NCBI RefSeq assembly: GCF_023823125.1
Contig: NZ_CP090949.1
Location: 2,628,001 to 2,692,000, forward strand
Direction of reading: 5' to 3'
Length of the DNA stretch: 64,000 nucleotides
Source: Erythrobacter aurantius
GTDB taxonomy: Bacteria; Pseudomonadota; Alphaproteobacteria; Sphingomonadales; Sphingomonadaceae
Positions within the stretch are counted from its first letter, which is position 1; every line of letters begins with the position of its first letter. A program made the position numbers and the translations under genes. Below are positions 1 to 9,237 of the stretch, in pieces. The notes under the pieces are model-generated. The model worked only from the letters and a program-made list of their open reading frames with translations. It did no database searches and was not told where the DNA came from.

Positions 1-1
1 A

Positions 2-3000
2 GTGGTGCTGCACGCGCGCGACGATGCGGATGAAGAACTGGTCGTCACCCGCCGGATCGAGCGTGGGGCGGGCAGCGCCTACCGCGTCAACGGGCGCGAC
101 GTGCGCGCGAAGGACGTGGCGCTTACATTCGCCGATGCCGCCACCGGCGCGCATTCCCCGGCGCTGGTTTCACAAGGCAAGATCGCTCAGGTGATCGCCG
201 CCAAGCCCGCCGAACGGCGCATGATGCTCGAAGAAGCGGCGGGGATCGCGGGCCTGCATGTCCGGCGCAAAGATGCCGAAAGCAAGCTGCGCTCTACCGA
301 AAAGAACCTCGAACGGCTCGAAGACCTGATGGCGGGGCTCGATTCGCAGATCGCCTCGCTCAGGCGGCAGGCGAAACAGGCCGAACGCTACACCAAGCTG
401 ACGCAGGAAATTCAGCACGCCGAAGCCCGGCTGGTGTTCGCACGCTGGCGCGATGCGGCGGCGGCAGCGCAGCAGGCACGCGAGGCCGCTCAGGCCTCCG
501 AAACCCGCGTCAACGATGCCAAGGCCGCAACCGATGCGGCGCAGAAACAGCAGGCCGAAGCCGCCGCCGCGCTGGCCGACGCGCGCGAAGAACTGGCCGA
601 TCGCCGCGACGATGCAAGCGCCCATGGACACCGCATGGCCGCGCTTTCGGAAAAGCTCAAAGCGGCAGAGGCGCGGCTGTCCGATCTGGAGCGTCAGCGC
701 ACCCGGCTGGAGGAAGACCGGATCGCCGCTGACCGGCTGACCCATGACGCCGCCGAAGCGCTGGCCCGGCTCGAGCGCGAACTCGCCGCATCGCGCACCC
801 GCGTGACCGAGGCAGAAGCGGAGCGCCCCGCCCTCGCCAATGCTGCCGAGAACGCCGAACGCGCCAGCCGCAGCGCCGAACTCGCGCTGGCCAAGGCGAC
901 GGCCGATCATGCCGGGGTCGAAGCCGAATGGCGCGTGGCGGAAGCCGCGATCGAACAGGCCGAAGCCCGGCTCGCCCGTCTTGCCCGCGAGGCCGAACGG
1001 ATCGCCGCCACCCGCAGCGAGCTGGAAGGGGCAGAAGACACCGAACAGGCCGTTGCCGAAGCGCGCGAAGCATCCGAAGACGCCGCCCGCGAAGTCGCCC
1101 GTCTGCGCGCCCGGCTGGAAGAAGACCAGGCGCGCAAGGGCGAGCTTCAGACCGCGCGCGACGAAGCCTCCTCCCGCCTTGCCACGGCGCGCGCCGAACT
1201 CGCCGGGATCGAACGCGAATACACCGCGCTCGTGCGCGATCGCGATGCCCGCGAAAAGAGCGCGAAATCCCGCGCCGGCCTGCCCGCCGCGCTCGACAAG
1301 GTGCGCGTGGCAAAGGGTTATGAACGTGCCATCGCCGCCGTTCTGGGACGCGATGCGAAATCGCCGCTCGGCATGCCGGGCGACGCGGGCGAAGGGCGGT
1401 TCTGGACAGGCGGCGCGGCCCCTGCAGCGGTGGCGGACAGCCTGCTCGATCACGTGACCGATTGCCCCGATGAACTGCGCGCGCGGCTTGCGCTGGTGCA
1501 TTGTGCCGACAGCGACGACGGGCGCACGCTTGGCCCGGGCGAATGGCTGGTGACGAAAGGCGGGCATCTGCGCCGGTGGGACGGCTTTGTCGCGCGCGGC
1601 GAAGGTTCTGCCGAGGCAGCACGGCTCGAAGCGGCCAACCGCCTCGCCGATCTCGAAAACGAATTGCCCGATCTGCGAGGCGCGGCTGCGCTGGCGGAGA
1701 GCGAGGAGCGCAGTGCGCGCGAGGAACTGGCGGCGCTACAGACCGCGCTGGTGGCGCAGGAACGCGAAGTCGCCGCCGCGATCGAGGCCGAACGCGGTGC
1801 GCTGCGGCGGCTCGATCAGGCAGAGGCGGCGCGCGAACGGATCGCCACGCGGCTTGAGGAATTGTCGGCACAATCGCTTGAGGTGGACGAGCAACTCGGC
1901 GCGGCGAAGCATGATCTCACCGCCGCTCAGGAAGCAAGGTCCGCCCTGCCCGCGCCCGACGCCGGTCGCGCCGCGCTTGAAGCGGCTCAGGCCCGGCACG
2001 AGGCGGCCAAATCGGCGGTGCAGGCGACCCTTGCCGAACTCGCCGCGCATGATCAGAGCCTTGCCGTATCACGCGAAAGGCTGGCGGCGCAGCAGGCCGA
2101 TCACTCCAACTGGAAATCGCGCTCGGGCGAAGCGGCAAACCGGGTGGCGCAGGCCGCGCGGCGGCTTGAGGAGATCGAGGAAGAGCGCGCCGTGATCGCG
2201 GCCAAGCCCGCCGCCCTGATGGCCGAGATCGAACAGGGTGACGCGGTGCGCGCGCGGCTGACGCAGGAACTGGAGGCGGCGCAGGCGGAAATGGATCGTT
2301 GCCAGCAGGCGGCCACCAAGGCTGACCGGGCGCTGGCCGATGCGCAGGAAGCGCTCGCCGTGGCCCGCGAAGGCCGGGCCACGCTGGTCGCCCGCGCCGA
2401 AAGCCAGGAAGCCCGCCGCAGCGAAATGGCGCGCCTTTCGGGTGATCGCTTCCAGTGCCCCCCGCCTTTGCTCGCCGAACGGTTCGGCTTTGCCGAGGAC
2501 GACATCCGCCCCGAAGCCGAAGAATCGGAGCAAATGGAGCGCCTGATCGCCAGCCGCGAACGGATCGGGCCGGTCAATCTCGTCGCCGCAGAGGAACTTG
2601 CGCGGGTCGAGGAAGAGCACGGCGCGAACGCCTCCGAACAGGCCGAACTGACCGAGGCTGTGGCACGGCTGCGCGCCTCCATCGGCAATCTCAACCGCGA
2701 AGGTCGTGAACGGCTGCGCGCCGCATTCGAGGAAGTCGACGGCCATTTCCGCGTGCTGTTCACCCGCCTGTTCCAGGGTGGGCAGGCGCATCTGGCGCTG
2801 GTCGATTCGGATGATCCGCTGGAGGCGGGGCTCGAAATCTATGCCCAGCCGCCGGGCAAGCGGCTGCAATCGCTTTCGCTGCTGTCGGGCGGCGAACAGG
2901 CACTGACCGCGACGGCGCTGATCTTTGGCCTGTTCCTGACCAATCCCGCGCCGATCTGCGTGCTCGACGAAGTCGACGCGCCCTTGGACGATGCCAATGT

Positions 3001-3187
3001 CGAACGCTTCTGCGACCTGCTCGATTCGATGGTGCAGACGACTCAGACACGCTACCTCATCGTCACCCACAACGCCGTGACGATGAGCCGGATGCACCGC
3101 CTGTTCGGGGTGACAATGGCAGAAAAAGGCGTCTCGCGCCTTGTCAGCGTGGACCTTGGCGAAGCCGCACTGATGGCGGCGGAGTGA
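2..3187 (+). CDS. smc: Chromosome segregation ATPase SMC (5' end outside window)
   Basis: Structural maintenance of chromosomes protein, the ATPase of bacterial condensin that helps organise and segregate the nucleoid. About 1061 residues are visible. The Walker A end of the N-terminal head lies before the window, so perhaps 80 residues are missing if the protein has the usual length of about 1140. Visible in order: the rest of the N-terminal head, a long Ala/Glu/Arg-rich coiled coil from about residue 100, a globular hinge at about 420-560, the returning coiled coil, then the C-terminal head with the ABC signature LLSGGEQA near residue 960 and Walker B CVLDEVDAPLDD near 987. The reading frame is intact to the TGA. 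The next gene converges on it with 3 bases between stop codons and no clear terminator. Confidence 0.97.
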   Translation: MVLHARDDADEELVVTRRIERGAGSAYRVNGRDVRAKDVALTFADAATGAHSPALVSQGKIAQVIAAKPAERRMMLEEAAGIAGLHVRRKDAESKLRSTEKNLERLEDLMAGLDSQIASLRRQAKQAERYTKLTQEIQHAEARLVFARWRDAAAAAQQAREAAQASETRVNDAKAATDAAQKQQAEAAAALADAREELADRRDDASAHGHRMAALSEKLKAAEARLSDLERQRTRLEEDRIAADRLTHDAAEALARLERELAASRTRVTEAEAERPALANAAENAERASRSAELALAKATADHAGVEAEWRVAEAAIEQAEARLARLAREAERIAATRSELEGAEDTEQAVAEAREASEDAAREVARLRARLEEDQARKGELQTARDEASSRLATARAELAGIEREYTALVRDRDAREKSAKSRAGLPAALDKVRVAKGYERAIAAVLGRDAKSPLGMPGDAGEGRFWTGGAAPAAVADSLLDHVTDCPDELRARLALVHCADSDDGRTLGPGEWLVTKGGHLRRWDGFVARGEGSAEAARLEAANRLADLENELPDLRGAAALAESEERSAREELAALQTALVAQEREVAAAIEAERGALRRLDQAEAARERIATRLEELSAQSLEVDEQLGAAKHDLTAAQEARSALPAPDAGRAALEAAQARHEAAKSAVQATLAELAAHDQSLAVSRERLAAQQADHSNWKSRSGEAANRVAQAARRLEEIEEERAVIAAKPAALMAEIEQGDAVRARLTQELEAAQAEMDRCQQAATKADRALADAQEALAVAREGRATLVARAESQEARRSEMARLSGDRFQCPPPLLAERFGFAEDDIRPEAEESEQMERLIASRERIGPVNLVAAEELARVEEEHGANASEQAELTEAVARLRASIGNLNREGRERLRAAFEEVDGHFRVLFTRLFQGGQAHLALVDSDDPLEAGLEIYAQPPGKRLQSLSLLSGGEQALTATALIFGLFLTNPAPICVLDEVDAPLDDANVERFCDLLDSMVQTTQTRYLIVTHNAVTMSRMHRLFGVTMAEKGVSRLVSVDLGEAALMAAE

Positions 3188-3190
3188 CGC

Positions 3191-4024
3191 TCAACTTTCG
3201 GAATAACGCAGCAGCAGCCAGTCCTTGCCGGTAAGCGCATCGGCCAACCGCGACGCCGCATCCTCTGGTGCTTCCTGATAAAGCTTCACTAGGTCGGCAG
3301 CGAGCGCGCCCGCTTCATCGGCAGCAAGCACGGCGTCGCGGACGAATCCAAGATAGCTCGCCCCTACTCCGAACAGCGCCATGCCGTGATATTCTTCAAG
3401 ATGCCGCGCCACGGCATAGTTCTGCAACGGGGTGAGGTCGCAGGTGAAATAGCCCTTGGGAAAGGCCGCGAGCGCATCGCTGGCTGCGTCGACTGGCACG
3501 AACTGAACAAAGGCCTCATTCTTGTTGCCACGCCAGAGCGCCGCATCGGGTTCGAACATCACCGTGTCGGGAAAGATCGGTCCATCCTCCGCTCCCCCTT
3601 CCCAGTACAGCATGCCGCATGCATCGTCGAAGGAAGTGCCGGCGGCATGTGCCTTGAGATTGGCGAGGCGGATCGGAAATTCGGCCGGCGTGGTGAGGAA
3701 CCCACAATGCTCGCCATCGTCGAAACATTCGGGGCCTAGCGCGGAAAGGTCATGACCCTCGGTGTCATCGAGCCCGTGTTTCATGATTCCGTGCCCCGAT
3801 GTGTAGGCAGCCTGATCCGGATCATCGAGCGTAGTCAGGACGCGCAAATTTGGATGCACTTTTGCCAGTCGCGTGCGAAGCGCCAGCAAGGCCGCAAAGT
3901 CGGGTACGTTCTCAGCCGTGACCCCATCGCACAGAAGGTTGGTGAAGAGACTTGGAGGTTGTTCGGCAAACGGGATAACGCACAACGGCTTTGGCTCGCG
4001 CTTGCCGCAACCTGAAATAGTCAT
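3191..4024 (-). CDS. Unrecognised conserved-looking protein, 277 aa
   Basis: I do not recognise the family. The protein is soluble-looking with no signal peptide or membrane segment. Cys/Trp/Tyr-rich patches include CGMLYWEGG and GPECFDDGEHCGF in the middle, and the C-terminal third is helical and acidic. The central pattern loosely recalls DUF1963/YwqG-like proteins, but I would not assign it. It starts at an ATG 10 bases beyond the stop of the MerR gene, so it may be the last gene of the leftward rpmF-plsX-fabH-ihfA-merR run. Codon usage matches its neighbours. Confidence 0.75.
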   Translation of the reverse strand: MTISGCGKREPKPLCVIPFAEQPPSLFTNLLCDGVTAENVPDFAALLALRTRLAKVHPNLRVLTTLDDPDQAAYTSGHGIMKHGLDDTEGHDLSALGPECFDDGEHCGFLTTPAEFPIRLANLKAHAAGTSFDDACGMLYWEGGAEDGPIFPDTVMFEPDAALWRGNKNEAFVQFVPVDAASDALAAFPKGYFTCDLTPLQNYAVARHLEEYHGMALFGVGASYLGFVRDAVLAADEAGALAADLVKLYQEAPEDAASRLADALTGKDWLLLRYSES

Positions 4025-4034
4025 CTCGTTCGCC

Positions 4035-4472
4035 CTAAGCCTCCACCGCCTTGGCCAGGCGGGCGCGGATCTGTTTCAGTTTGGCGATGGTTTCTTGCGG
4101 GACTGCCGCTGGAGCGGAAGGTGCAGAAGCAGCGGCCTGTGGTTCGCCCTGCGGGCTTTCGGTGGAGCGGCGATCACCCGAACGGCGATCACCCTTGCGC
4201 CGATCATGCTCGCCACCGCCCGCCGAACGCAGCACTGCCTCGGCACCTTTGAGGGTGTATCCTTCTTCGTTGACCAGCCGGTTGATCTTCTCGACCATCT
4301 CGACATCGCTGGGACGGTAATGGCGCCGCCCGCCGCTGCGTTTCAGGGGTTTGAGCAGCGAAAACTGCTGTTCCCAGTAACGCAGGACGTGCGGTTTGAT
4401 GCCAAGCGCCTCGCTCACTTCGCCAATGGTGCGAAACGCGCTGCGATCCTTGCCATCGTTGAAGTCGATCAT
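4035..4472 (-). CDS. MerR-family transcriptional regulator
   Basis: Small DNA-binding regulator of 145 residues. The N-terminal MerR winged-helix signature is clear: IGEVSEALGIKPHVLRYWE at about residues 16-34, followed by FSLLKPLKRSGGRRHYRPSD. An Arg/Asp-rich linker (ERRKGDRRSGDRRS type) and an Ala/Pro-rich tail follow. There is no obvious metal- or ligand-binding C-terminal domain, so the effector is unknown. It lies 18 bases downstream of ihfA in the same direction. A merR directly after ihfA is a common alphaproteobacterial arrangement, which suggests a housekeeping rather than a metal-resistance role. That last step is inference. Confidence 0.9.
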   Translation of the reverse strand: MIDFNDGKDRSAFRTIGEVSEALGIKPHVLRYWEQQFSLLKPLKRSGGRRHYRPSDVEMVEKINRLVNEEGYTLKGAEAVLRSAGGGEHDRRKGDRRSGDRRSTESPQGEPQAAASAPSAPAAVPQETIAKLKQIRARLAKAVEA

Positions 4473-4490
4473 CGGCTACCCTGCCCTGCG

Positions 4491-4814
4491 TCAATCGCCC
4501 TTGGCGATCTTTTCCTTGAGCAATTGGCTGGCGCGGAACGTCATCACCCGGCGCGGGGTGATCGGCACTTCGACGCCTGTCTTGGGATTGCGGCCGATGC
4601 GTTCGTTCTTGTCGCGCAAGACGAAGCTGCCAAAGCCCGAAATCTTGACTTTTTCGCCCCGTTCGAGCGCCGCGATCATCTTGTCGAGGATGGCTTCGAC
4701 CAGATCGAGCGATTCTGCCCGGCTGAAACCCATCTTGCGGTTGATCGCTTCTGCCAGATCGGCGCGGGTAAGCGTGCCCACCGAACGCATCATACCCATC
4801 CCTCCTTGTAACAA
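4491..4814 (-). CDS. ihfA: Integration host factor subunit alpha
   Basis: DNA-bending protein of the HU/IHF family, 107 residues. It heterodimerises with IHF-beta and acts in recombination, replication and transcription. The family core is clear: [18 protein letters not shown] at the N-terminus, the DNA-contacting arm [21 protein letters not shown], and [16 protein letters not shown] leading to the C-terminal helix. The length is normal. A few extra residues precede the usual start ([14 protein letters not shown]); one of the internal ATGs, such as the one giving MMRSVGT, may be the real start. It is preceded by fabH and plsX and followed by merR. Confidence 0.95.
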   Translation of the reverse strand: MLQGGMGMMRSVGTLTRADLAEAINRKMGFSRAESLDLVEAILDKMIAALERGEKVKISGFGSFVLRDKNERIGRNPKTGVEVPITPRRVMTFRASQLLKEKIAKGD

Positions 4815-4915
4815 CGCGACCCGTTGCCTGGGTTGAGTGTATGAAATTTCTGGAAATTTCGCAACGCGCTATGCCACAGGCGCGCATTTTCTGCACATAT
4901 CCGCGCAATTACGGA

Positions 4916-5881
4916 TTAAATCCGGGCGAGGCACGCCCCCCAGGTGAAGCCGCCACCCATGGCTTCGAACATCACCAGATCGCCATCCTTGATCCGTCCG
5001 TCCTTGCGCGCGGTGTCATAGGCCAGCGGTACCGACGCAGCCGACGTGTTGGCGTGGGACTGGACCGTGACAATCACCTTTTCAGCCGGGATGCCGAGCT
5101 TTTTCGCAGTGGCATCCAGAATGCGCGCATTCGCCTGATGCGGCACCACCCAGTCGATCTCGCTTGCCGAAATATCAGCGTCTTCAAGCACTTCATTGAG
5201 AACGCTTGAAAGGTTGACGACTGCGTGGCGGAACACCTCGCGCCCCTTCATCCGCAGACGGCCGACGGTTTGCGTGGTCGACGGGCCGCCATCGACATAG
5301 AGCAGATCATGCTGAGCGCCGTCCGCGTGCAGGCGGCTGGCGAGCACGCCTGTACCCGGTGCGTTGTCGCCCGCCGCCTCCAGCACGATAGCCCCCGCGC
5401 CATCGCCGAACAGCACACAGGTGGTGCGATCTTCCCAATCGAGGATTCGGCTGAAGGTTTCCGCGCCGATCACCAGCGCACGCTTGGCCATGCCGGTCTT
5501 CAGCAGCGAATCGGCAGTCGTCAGCGCGTAGAGAAACCCCGAACACACCGCCGCGACGTCAAAGGCGATGCCTCCATTGCAGCCGAGCGCGGCCTGAACC
5601 TTTGTCGCGGTTGCGGGGAATGTGTTGTCGGGCGTCGCGGTTGCCAGCACGATCAGGTCGATCTCGTTAGCGTCAATCCCGGCATCGGCCAGCGCCGCGC
5701 GCGCCGCCGCCGTCGCCAGCGTCGAGGTGGTTTCGCCCTCGCCCGCGATGTGGCGCTGGCGGATACCGGTGCGCTCGACGATCCATTCGTCCGAAGTGTC
5801 GATCTGTTCGGCCAGCTCGGCATTGGTCACGACCCGTTCGGGCAAGGCCGAACCGGAACCGATGATCCGCGAACCGCTCAC
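4916..5881 (-). CDS. fabH: Beta-ketoacyl-ACP synthase III
   Basis: Catalyses the first condensation of fatty acid synthesis, acetyl-CoA plus malonyl-ACP to acetoacetyl-ACP. The protein is 321 residues, the normal length. The Cys-His-Asn triad is visible: the Cys in [11 protein letters not shown] near residue 113, the His in VPHQANARI near 248, and the Asn in [10 protein letters not shown] near 278. The C-terminal [13 protein letters not shown] is typical. It overlaps the end of plsX by 4 bases (ATGA), so the two are translationally coupled. The pair supplies acyl chains for membrane lipid. Confidence 0.97.
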   Translation of the reverse strand: MSGSRIIGSGSALPERVVTNAELAEQIDTSDEWIVERTGIRQRHIAGEGETTSTLATAAARAALADAGIDANEIDLIVLATATPDNTFPATATKVQAALGCNGGIAFDVAAVCSGFLYALTTADSLLKTGMAKRALVIGAETFSRILDWEDRTTCVLFGDGAGAIVLEAAGDNAPGTGVLASRLHADGAQHDLLYVDGGPSTTQTVGRLRMKGREVFRHAVVNLSSVLNEVLEDADISASEIDWVVPHQANARILDATAKKLGIPAEKVIVTVQSHANTSAASVPLAYDTARKDGRIKDGDLVMFEAMGGGFTWGACLARI

Positions 5882-6978
5882 GCCGCCGCCCCGCTCTCGT
5901 CCCCGTCAGGCGCAGCAGACGTCGATCCATTGGAACGCAACGCATCCTCGCCCAGCTCGGCAAGGTCGCGCGAAATGCGCTGGGTCAGATTGTTTTCGAG
6001 CAAGCGCGCCGCGACCTCAACAGCATTGGCGACGCCCTTGGCCGTGGCGCTGCCGTGGCTTTTCACCACCACGCCGTTAAGGCCGAGGAACACCGCGCCA
6101 TTGTGGTTGTTCGGATCGAGATGGTGCCGCAGCAGCTCGGTTGCCGGGCGTGACACCAGAAACCCGATCTTCGACCGCAGCGAGCTGGTGAAGGCCTGGC
6201 GCAACAGGTCAGTGACGAAGCGCGCCGAACCTTCGATCGCCTTCAGCGCGATATTGCCGGAAAAACCGTCGGTCACGACGACATGGGTTTCGCCGCGGTT
6301 GATCTTGTCGCTTTCGACAAAGCCGTCGAACTGCAGCGCCAGCCCGCCGTCTTCGCGCGCGGAAGCGGCGGCCAGCGTCGCAGCGGCTTCGCGCAGCGCC
6401 TCTGTGCCCTTGATTTCCTCGGTCCCGATGTTGAGCAGGCGGACCACAGGCCGCTCAAAGCCGTTGACGATGCGCGAATAGGCCGCGCCCATGATCGCGA
6501 ACTGGACGAGGTTGCGCGCGTCGGCGTCGGTGTTGGCGCCCAGATCGAGCATCACCACGTCATGCGCTTCGAGCGTCGGCATCAGTGCCGCGAGCGCGGG
6601 GCGATCGATCCCCGGCATGGTGCGCAGGGCGATCTTGCTCATCGCCATCAGCGCGCCGGTGTTGCCCGCGCTGACAGCGGCGCCGGCGTGGCCTTCCTTC
6701 ACCGCATTGACGGCAAGGCCCATGCTGGTCGTCTTGGCACGGCGCAGCGCGCGCGACGGAAGCTCGTCGCCGCTGATCACGTCTTCGCAATGGAGGATTT
6801 CGGACGCGCCGCGCATTCCGGGATGGTTTTCCAGCGCGGCTTCGATTCGCGCCTGATCGCCCACCAGCAGGAACTGGAAGTCCTCATGCTGGCGGCGAGC
6901 GATGGCGGCGCCTTCGATCATGACGCGCACGCCTTCATCGCCGCCCATCGCATCCACAGCGATACGCGGGAGAGTCAT
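5878..6978 (-). CDS. plsX: Phosphate acyltransferase PlsX
   Basis: Converts acyl-ACP to acyl-phosphate, the donor for glycerol-3-phosphate acylation by PlsY. The protein is 366 residues. Family marks are the N-terminal [11 protein letters not shown], the middle [12 protein letters not shown] near residue 105 and the [15 protein letters not shown] motif near 238. A tail of about 20 acidic and Ala/Gly residues extends beyond the conserved core. It sits between rpmF (27 bases upstream) and fabH (overlapping), the conserved rpmF-plsX-fabH lipid cluster. Confidence 0.97.
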   Translation of the reverse strand: MTLPRIAVDAMGGDEGVRVMIEGAAIARRQHEDFQFLLVGDQARIEAALENHPGMRGASEILHCEDVISGDELPSRALRRAKTTSMGLAVNAVKEGHAGAAVSAGNTGALMAMSKIALRTMPGIDRPALAALMPTLEAHDVVMLDLGANTDADARNLVQFAIMGAAYSRIVNGFERPVVRLLNIGTEEIKGTEALREAAATLAAASAREDGGLALQFDGFVESDKINRGETHVVVTDGFSGNIALKAIEGSARFVTDLLRQAFTSSLRSKIGFLVSRPATELLRHHLDPNNHNGAVFLGLNGVVVKSHGSATAKGVANAVEVAARLLENNLTQRISRDLAELGEDALRSNGSTSAAPDGDESGAAA

Positions 6979-7005
6979 GCGCTACGATCCTTCTTTAATC
7001 TGGCT

Positions 7006-7188
7006 TCAGATGCCCTTGGGCGCGATCACTTCACGGCCATTGTAATAGCCGCAAGCGGGGCACAGGTTGTGCGGCCGCTTAAGTTCGCCACAGTTGGAGC
7101 ATTCATGGAACGCTTCGACGCGGAGCGAATCGTGCGCACGACGCATGCCGCGACGTGACGGGGAAACTTTTCTCTTGGGGACTGCCAT
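7006..7188 (-). CDS. rpmF: 50S ribosomal protein L32
   Basis: Large-subunit ribosomal protein of 60 residues with the standard start [22 protein letters not shown]. It is the zinc-binding form: [14 protein letters not shown] followed by [11 protein letters not shown] gives the two CxxC pairs of a zinc ribbon. It is the first gene of the rpmF-plsX-fabH-ihfA-merR run. The roughly 230 bases upstream hold its presumed promoter and leader but no other gene. Confidence 0.97.
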   Translation of the reverse strand: MAVPKRKVSPSRRGMRRAHDSLRVEAFHECSNCGELKRPHNLCPACGYYNGREVIAPKGI

Positions 7189-7420
7189 GGCCGAGCCACT
7201 TCCTCAAATAAAACGTGTGTTTGCGCGGGTTTTCGCGCCGGTTCTTCGAAAACGCCCTTAGGGCAAGGCCGCGATCCGCACAAGGTTTAGCCCCATGCGA
7301 TGCGTCCAAGCCGATAGTGGCGGGAAGCCGCGCGCTATAGCGAATAAATTGGAGGTTGCAAGCGGTGTAACCCCGCGCCAAGCAGGTGGACGGCAATAAA
7401 TACAATCGAGGGGATCCGCC

Positions 7421-7819
7421 ATGACTGCACTGCTACCTGTCACTTTGTCCGCAGCCGCCGCTGCCGCCATTCTCAACATCTGGCTGTCGATCCGCATCGG
7501 CGCGATCCGCCGGGCGGCGGGAATCAGCGTTGGTGACGGTGGCAGCGAGCCGCTGGAGCGCCGGATGCGCGCACAGGCGAACTTTGTCGAGAACACGCCG
7601 TTTGTCCTCGCCCTGATCGCCGCGGTGGAGCTGGCGGGCGCGGGTGGCCAGTGGCTGCAATATGTCGCTGCCGTCTATTTCCTCGGCCGGATCGCGCACG
7701 GTTTCGGCATGGATGGCGGATCGATGTAGATCGGCCGGATGATCGGCACGCTGGTGACGATGCTGACGCTGCTGGGCCTCGCCGTGGTGGCGGCGCTGGT
7801 AGCCGCAGGTGTGATGTAG
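7421..7819 (+). pseudogene. MAPEG-family membrane protein interrupted by an in-frame TAG
   Basis: Small multi-helix membrane protein of the MAPEG superfamily (glutathione and eicosanoid metabolism-like; substrate unknown). The frame opens at an ATG after a GAGGGG ribosome site and reads MTALLPVTLSAAAAAAILNI, then ERRMRAQANFVENTPFVLAL, the family's most recognisable stretch, then RIAHGFGMDGGSM. A TAG stands at 7727-7729 as codon 103. The same frame then continues IGRMIGTLVTMLTLLGLAVV to a TAG at 7817-7819. Without the internal TAG the product would be 132 residues, the usual MAPEG length, and would regain its last membrane helix. A single CAG-to-TAG or AAG-to-TAG change would explain it. It could be a recent nonsense mutation, amber readthrough or a sequencing error. 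Confidence 0.85.
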
Positions 7820-7843
7820 GAAAGAAGGTGCATCGCGCCCAAT

Positions 7844-7944
7844 GGCCCGCCAGCAGGCGGGCCGCAAACGCGACCGCGCGCCCGCAGCGGGTGCGTAGCG
7901 CAGCGAAGCACGTCTAGCGAGGACGCTCCGGCGGATGCCGGAGC
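7844..7944. repeat. Two perfect hairpins between convergent genes
   Basis: Two inverted repeats stand between the MAPEG pseudogene and the convergent hydrolase gene: GGCCCGCC-AGCA-GGCGGGCC at 7844-7863 and GCTCCGGC-GGAT-GCCGGAGC at 7925-7944. Both have 8-base perfect arms and 4-base loops. Neither is followed by a T-run in the direction of the gene it would end; the second is followed by AAAAAT on the plus strand. They may be non-canonical bidirectional terminators or REP-like elements. Confidence 0.5.
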
Positions 7945-7949
7945 AAAAA

Positions 7950-8618
7950 TCAGGAAAGCGCGTAATCGCTTACAAAGGCATTGGTCTTGCGCTCGCGGCC
8001 GAAGGTGCTGGTGGGGCCGTGGCCGGGGATGAACATCACGTCCTCGCCCAGCGGCCACAGGCGCTGCGTGATCGAATCGATCAGGTCCTGATGATTGCCC
8101 TTGGGGAAGTCCGTCCGTCCGATTGATCCCTGGAACAGCACGTCGCCGACGATGGCAAAGCGGCTCGGCTCATGGAAGAACACGACGTGGCCGGGAGTGT
8201 GGCCGGGGCAGTGGATCACGTCGAGCGTCAATTCGCCCACCGTCACCGTGTCGCCATGCTTGAGCCAGCGCGTCGGCTCGAATGTCTTGGCCGTCATCCC
8301 CCAGCGCGCGCCGTCATCATCGAGCTGCGCGATCCAGAAACGGTCGTCCTCATGCGGCCCTTCGATCGGCAGGCCCAGCTCGTCCGCGAGCATCCCTGTC
8401 TGCCCGCAATGATCGAGGTGCCCATGCGTGACGAGCAGCTTTTCCAGTGTCACCCCTGCCTTGGCCACGCCCTCTTTCAGCTTGTCGAGATCGCCACCGG
8501 GATCGACCAGCGCGCCCTTCATCGTCTTGGTGCACCAGATCAGCGAGCAATTCTGCTGCAACGGCGTCACCGGAATGATCGCGGCGCGCATGGGGGGAGT
8601 CTTGGGTGTGTCTGTCAT
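7950..8618 (-). CDS. MBL-fold metallo-hydrolase, glyoxalase II-like
   Basis: Zinc-dependent hydrolase of the metallo-beta-lactamase fold, resembling hydroxyacylglutathione hydrolase (glyoxalase II) family members. About 222 residues from the chosen ATG at 8618, which gives MTDTPKTPPMRAAIIPVTPL; a longer open frame to 8726 runs through the S24 relic and is not used. The metal motifs are in order: THGHLDHCG, HCPGHTPGHVVFF, VGDVLFQGSIGRTDF and FIPGHGPTS. The physiological substrate is not known. Just upstream is a GGAGG and the fossil 3' end of an S24 repressor gene, which suggests the hydrolase was once the gene directly after that repressor. Confidence 0.9.
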   Translation of the reverse strand: MTDTPKTPPMRAAIIPVTPLQQNCSLIWCTKTMKGALVDPGGDLDKLKEGVAKAGVTLEKLLVTHGHLDHCGQTGMLADELGLPIEGPHEDDRFWIAQLDDDGARWGMTAKTFEPTRWLKHGDTVTVGELTLDVIHCPGHTPGHVVFFHEPSRFAIVGDVLFQGSIGRTDFPKGNHQDLIDSITQRLWPLGEDVMFIPGHGPTSTFGRERKTNAFVSDYALS

Positions 8619-8629
8619 GGAGGTATCGC

Positions 8630-8684
8630 TTAAATCCTCCCCCCCTTCCACGCAACCCGGCCGATGAATTCGATCTGCCCACCA
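8630..8684 (-). pseudogene. Relic of the 3' end of a second S24 repressor gene
   Basis: On the minus strand this stretch reads GGQIEFIGRVAWKGGRI followed by TAA at 8632-8630. The intact S24 gene ends EEMEVIGRVVWKGGRI. At the DNA level about 32 bases around 8635-8666 match 9239-9270 with roughly three differences. The copy has no start and no upstream domain, so it is a fragment. It lies on the far side of the 8695-9237 gene from the intact repressor, as a direct repeat. Confidence 0.8.
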
Positions 8685-8694
8685 CTGTCGCACC

Positions 8695-9237
8695 CTACAG
8701 GTTGAGCGAGAACTCCTTTTCCGCAAGGGCCGCCGGGGCTTCGCTTGACCAACATGGTTCGAGCACTTCGAGGGAACCCTCGATCCATTCGGCTAGCGGG
8801 GTTCCCACGTTCGAACTGAAAGAAAGGTCCGAGCCTTCGGTTCCCGAGTAGTGGGCGCGCACGGAGATTTCATAATGTACGCCGTCTCCCATAATCCTGA
8901 TTCCTCCCCCTGGTGAAACCTCATAACCGGGAATGCTCACTCGCGGCGGGGATACGCCGTGCAGGGATGTAAGGACTGAAGAAGCGGCATCGCAATTTTG
9001 CGTGTCAGTCCATCGAGACTTTCTGACTTCCCCAGATGACTTGTCGCGCTCGCGCCACATAAACCAATATGCGGGCTCGCTATCCTCGCCCTTCAACCGC
9101 CCAACATCCACGCTGACATAGCTCTCGGAGAAAGCCGGGCTTGCGTGGAATGTCAGAAAGCTTCCACTCGTCACATAGTCGGGTGCCTGCGCCGCCAACA
9201 GCAAAGTAGGCCCAAAAATTACACCACCAAACGTCAT
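8695..9237 (-). CDS. Unknown secreted protein inserted after the S24 repressor
   Basis: A protein of about 180 residues with no family I recognise. The ATG at 9237 overlaps the S24 stop as ATGA, so the two are translationally coupled; an in-frame start 18 bases earlier is less likely. The N-terminus MTFGGVIFGPTLLLAAQA looks like a short signal peptide, which would place the protein in the periplasm. The rest is beta-rich with Ser/Gly, and two Cys (TQNCDAAS and EPCWSSE) could pair. Three of its lines that I counted run about 53-57% GC, lower than most neighbours. It is bracketed by the intact and relic S24 3' ends, as expected of a late insertion. Confidence 0.75.
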   Translation of the reverse strand: MTFGGVIFGPTLLLAAQAPDYVTSGSFLTFHASPAFSESYVSVDVGRLKGEDSEPAYWFMWRERDKSSGEVRKSRWTDTQNCDAASSVLTSLHGVSPPRVSIPGYEVSPGGGIRIMGDGVHYEISVRAHYSGTEGSDLSFSSNVGTPLAEWIEGSLEVLEPCWSSEAPAALAEKEFSLNL

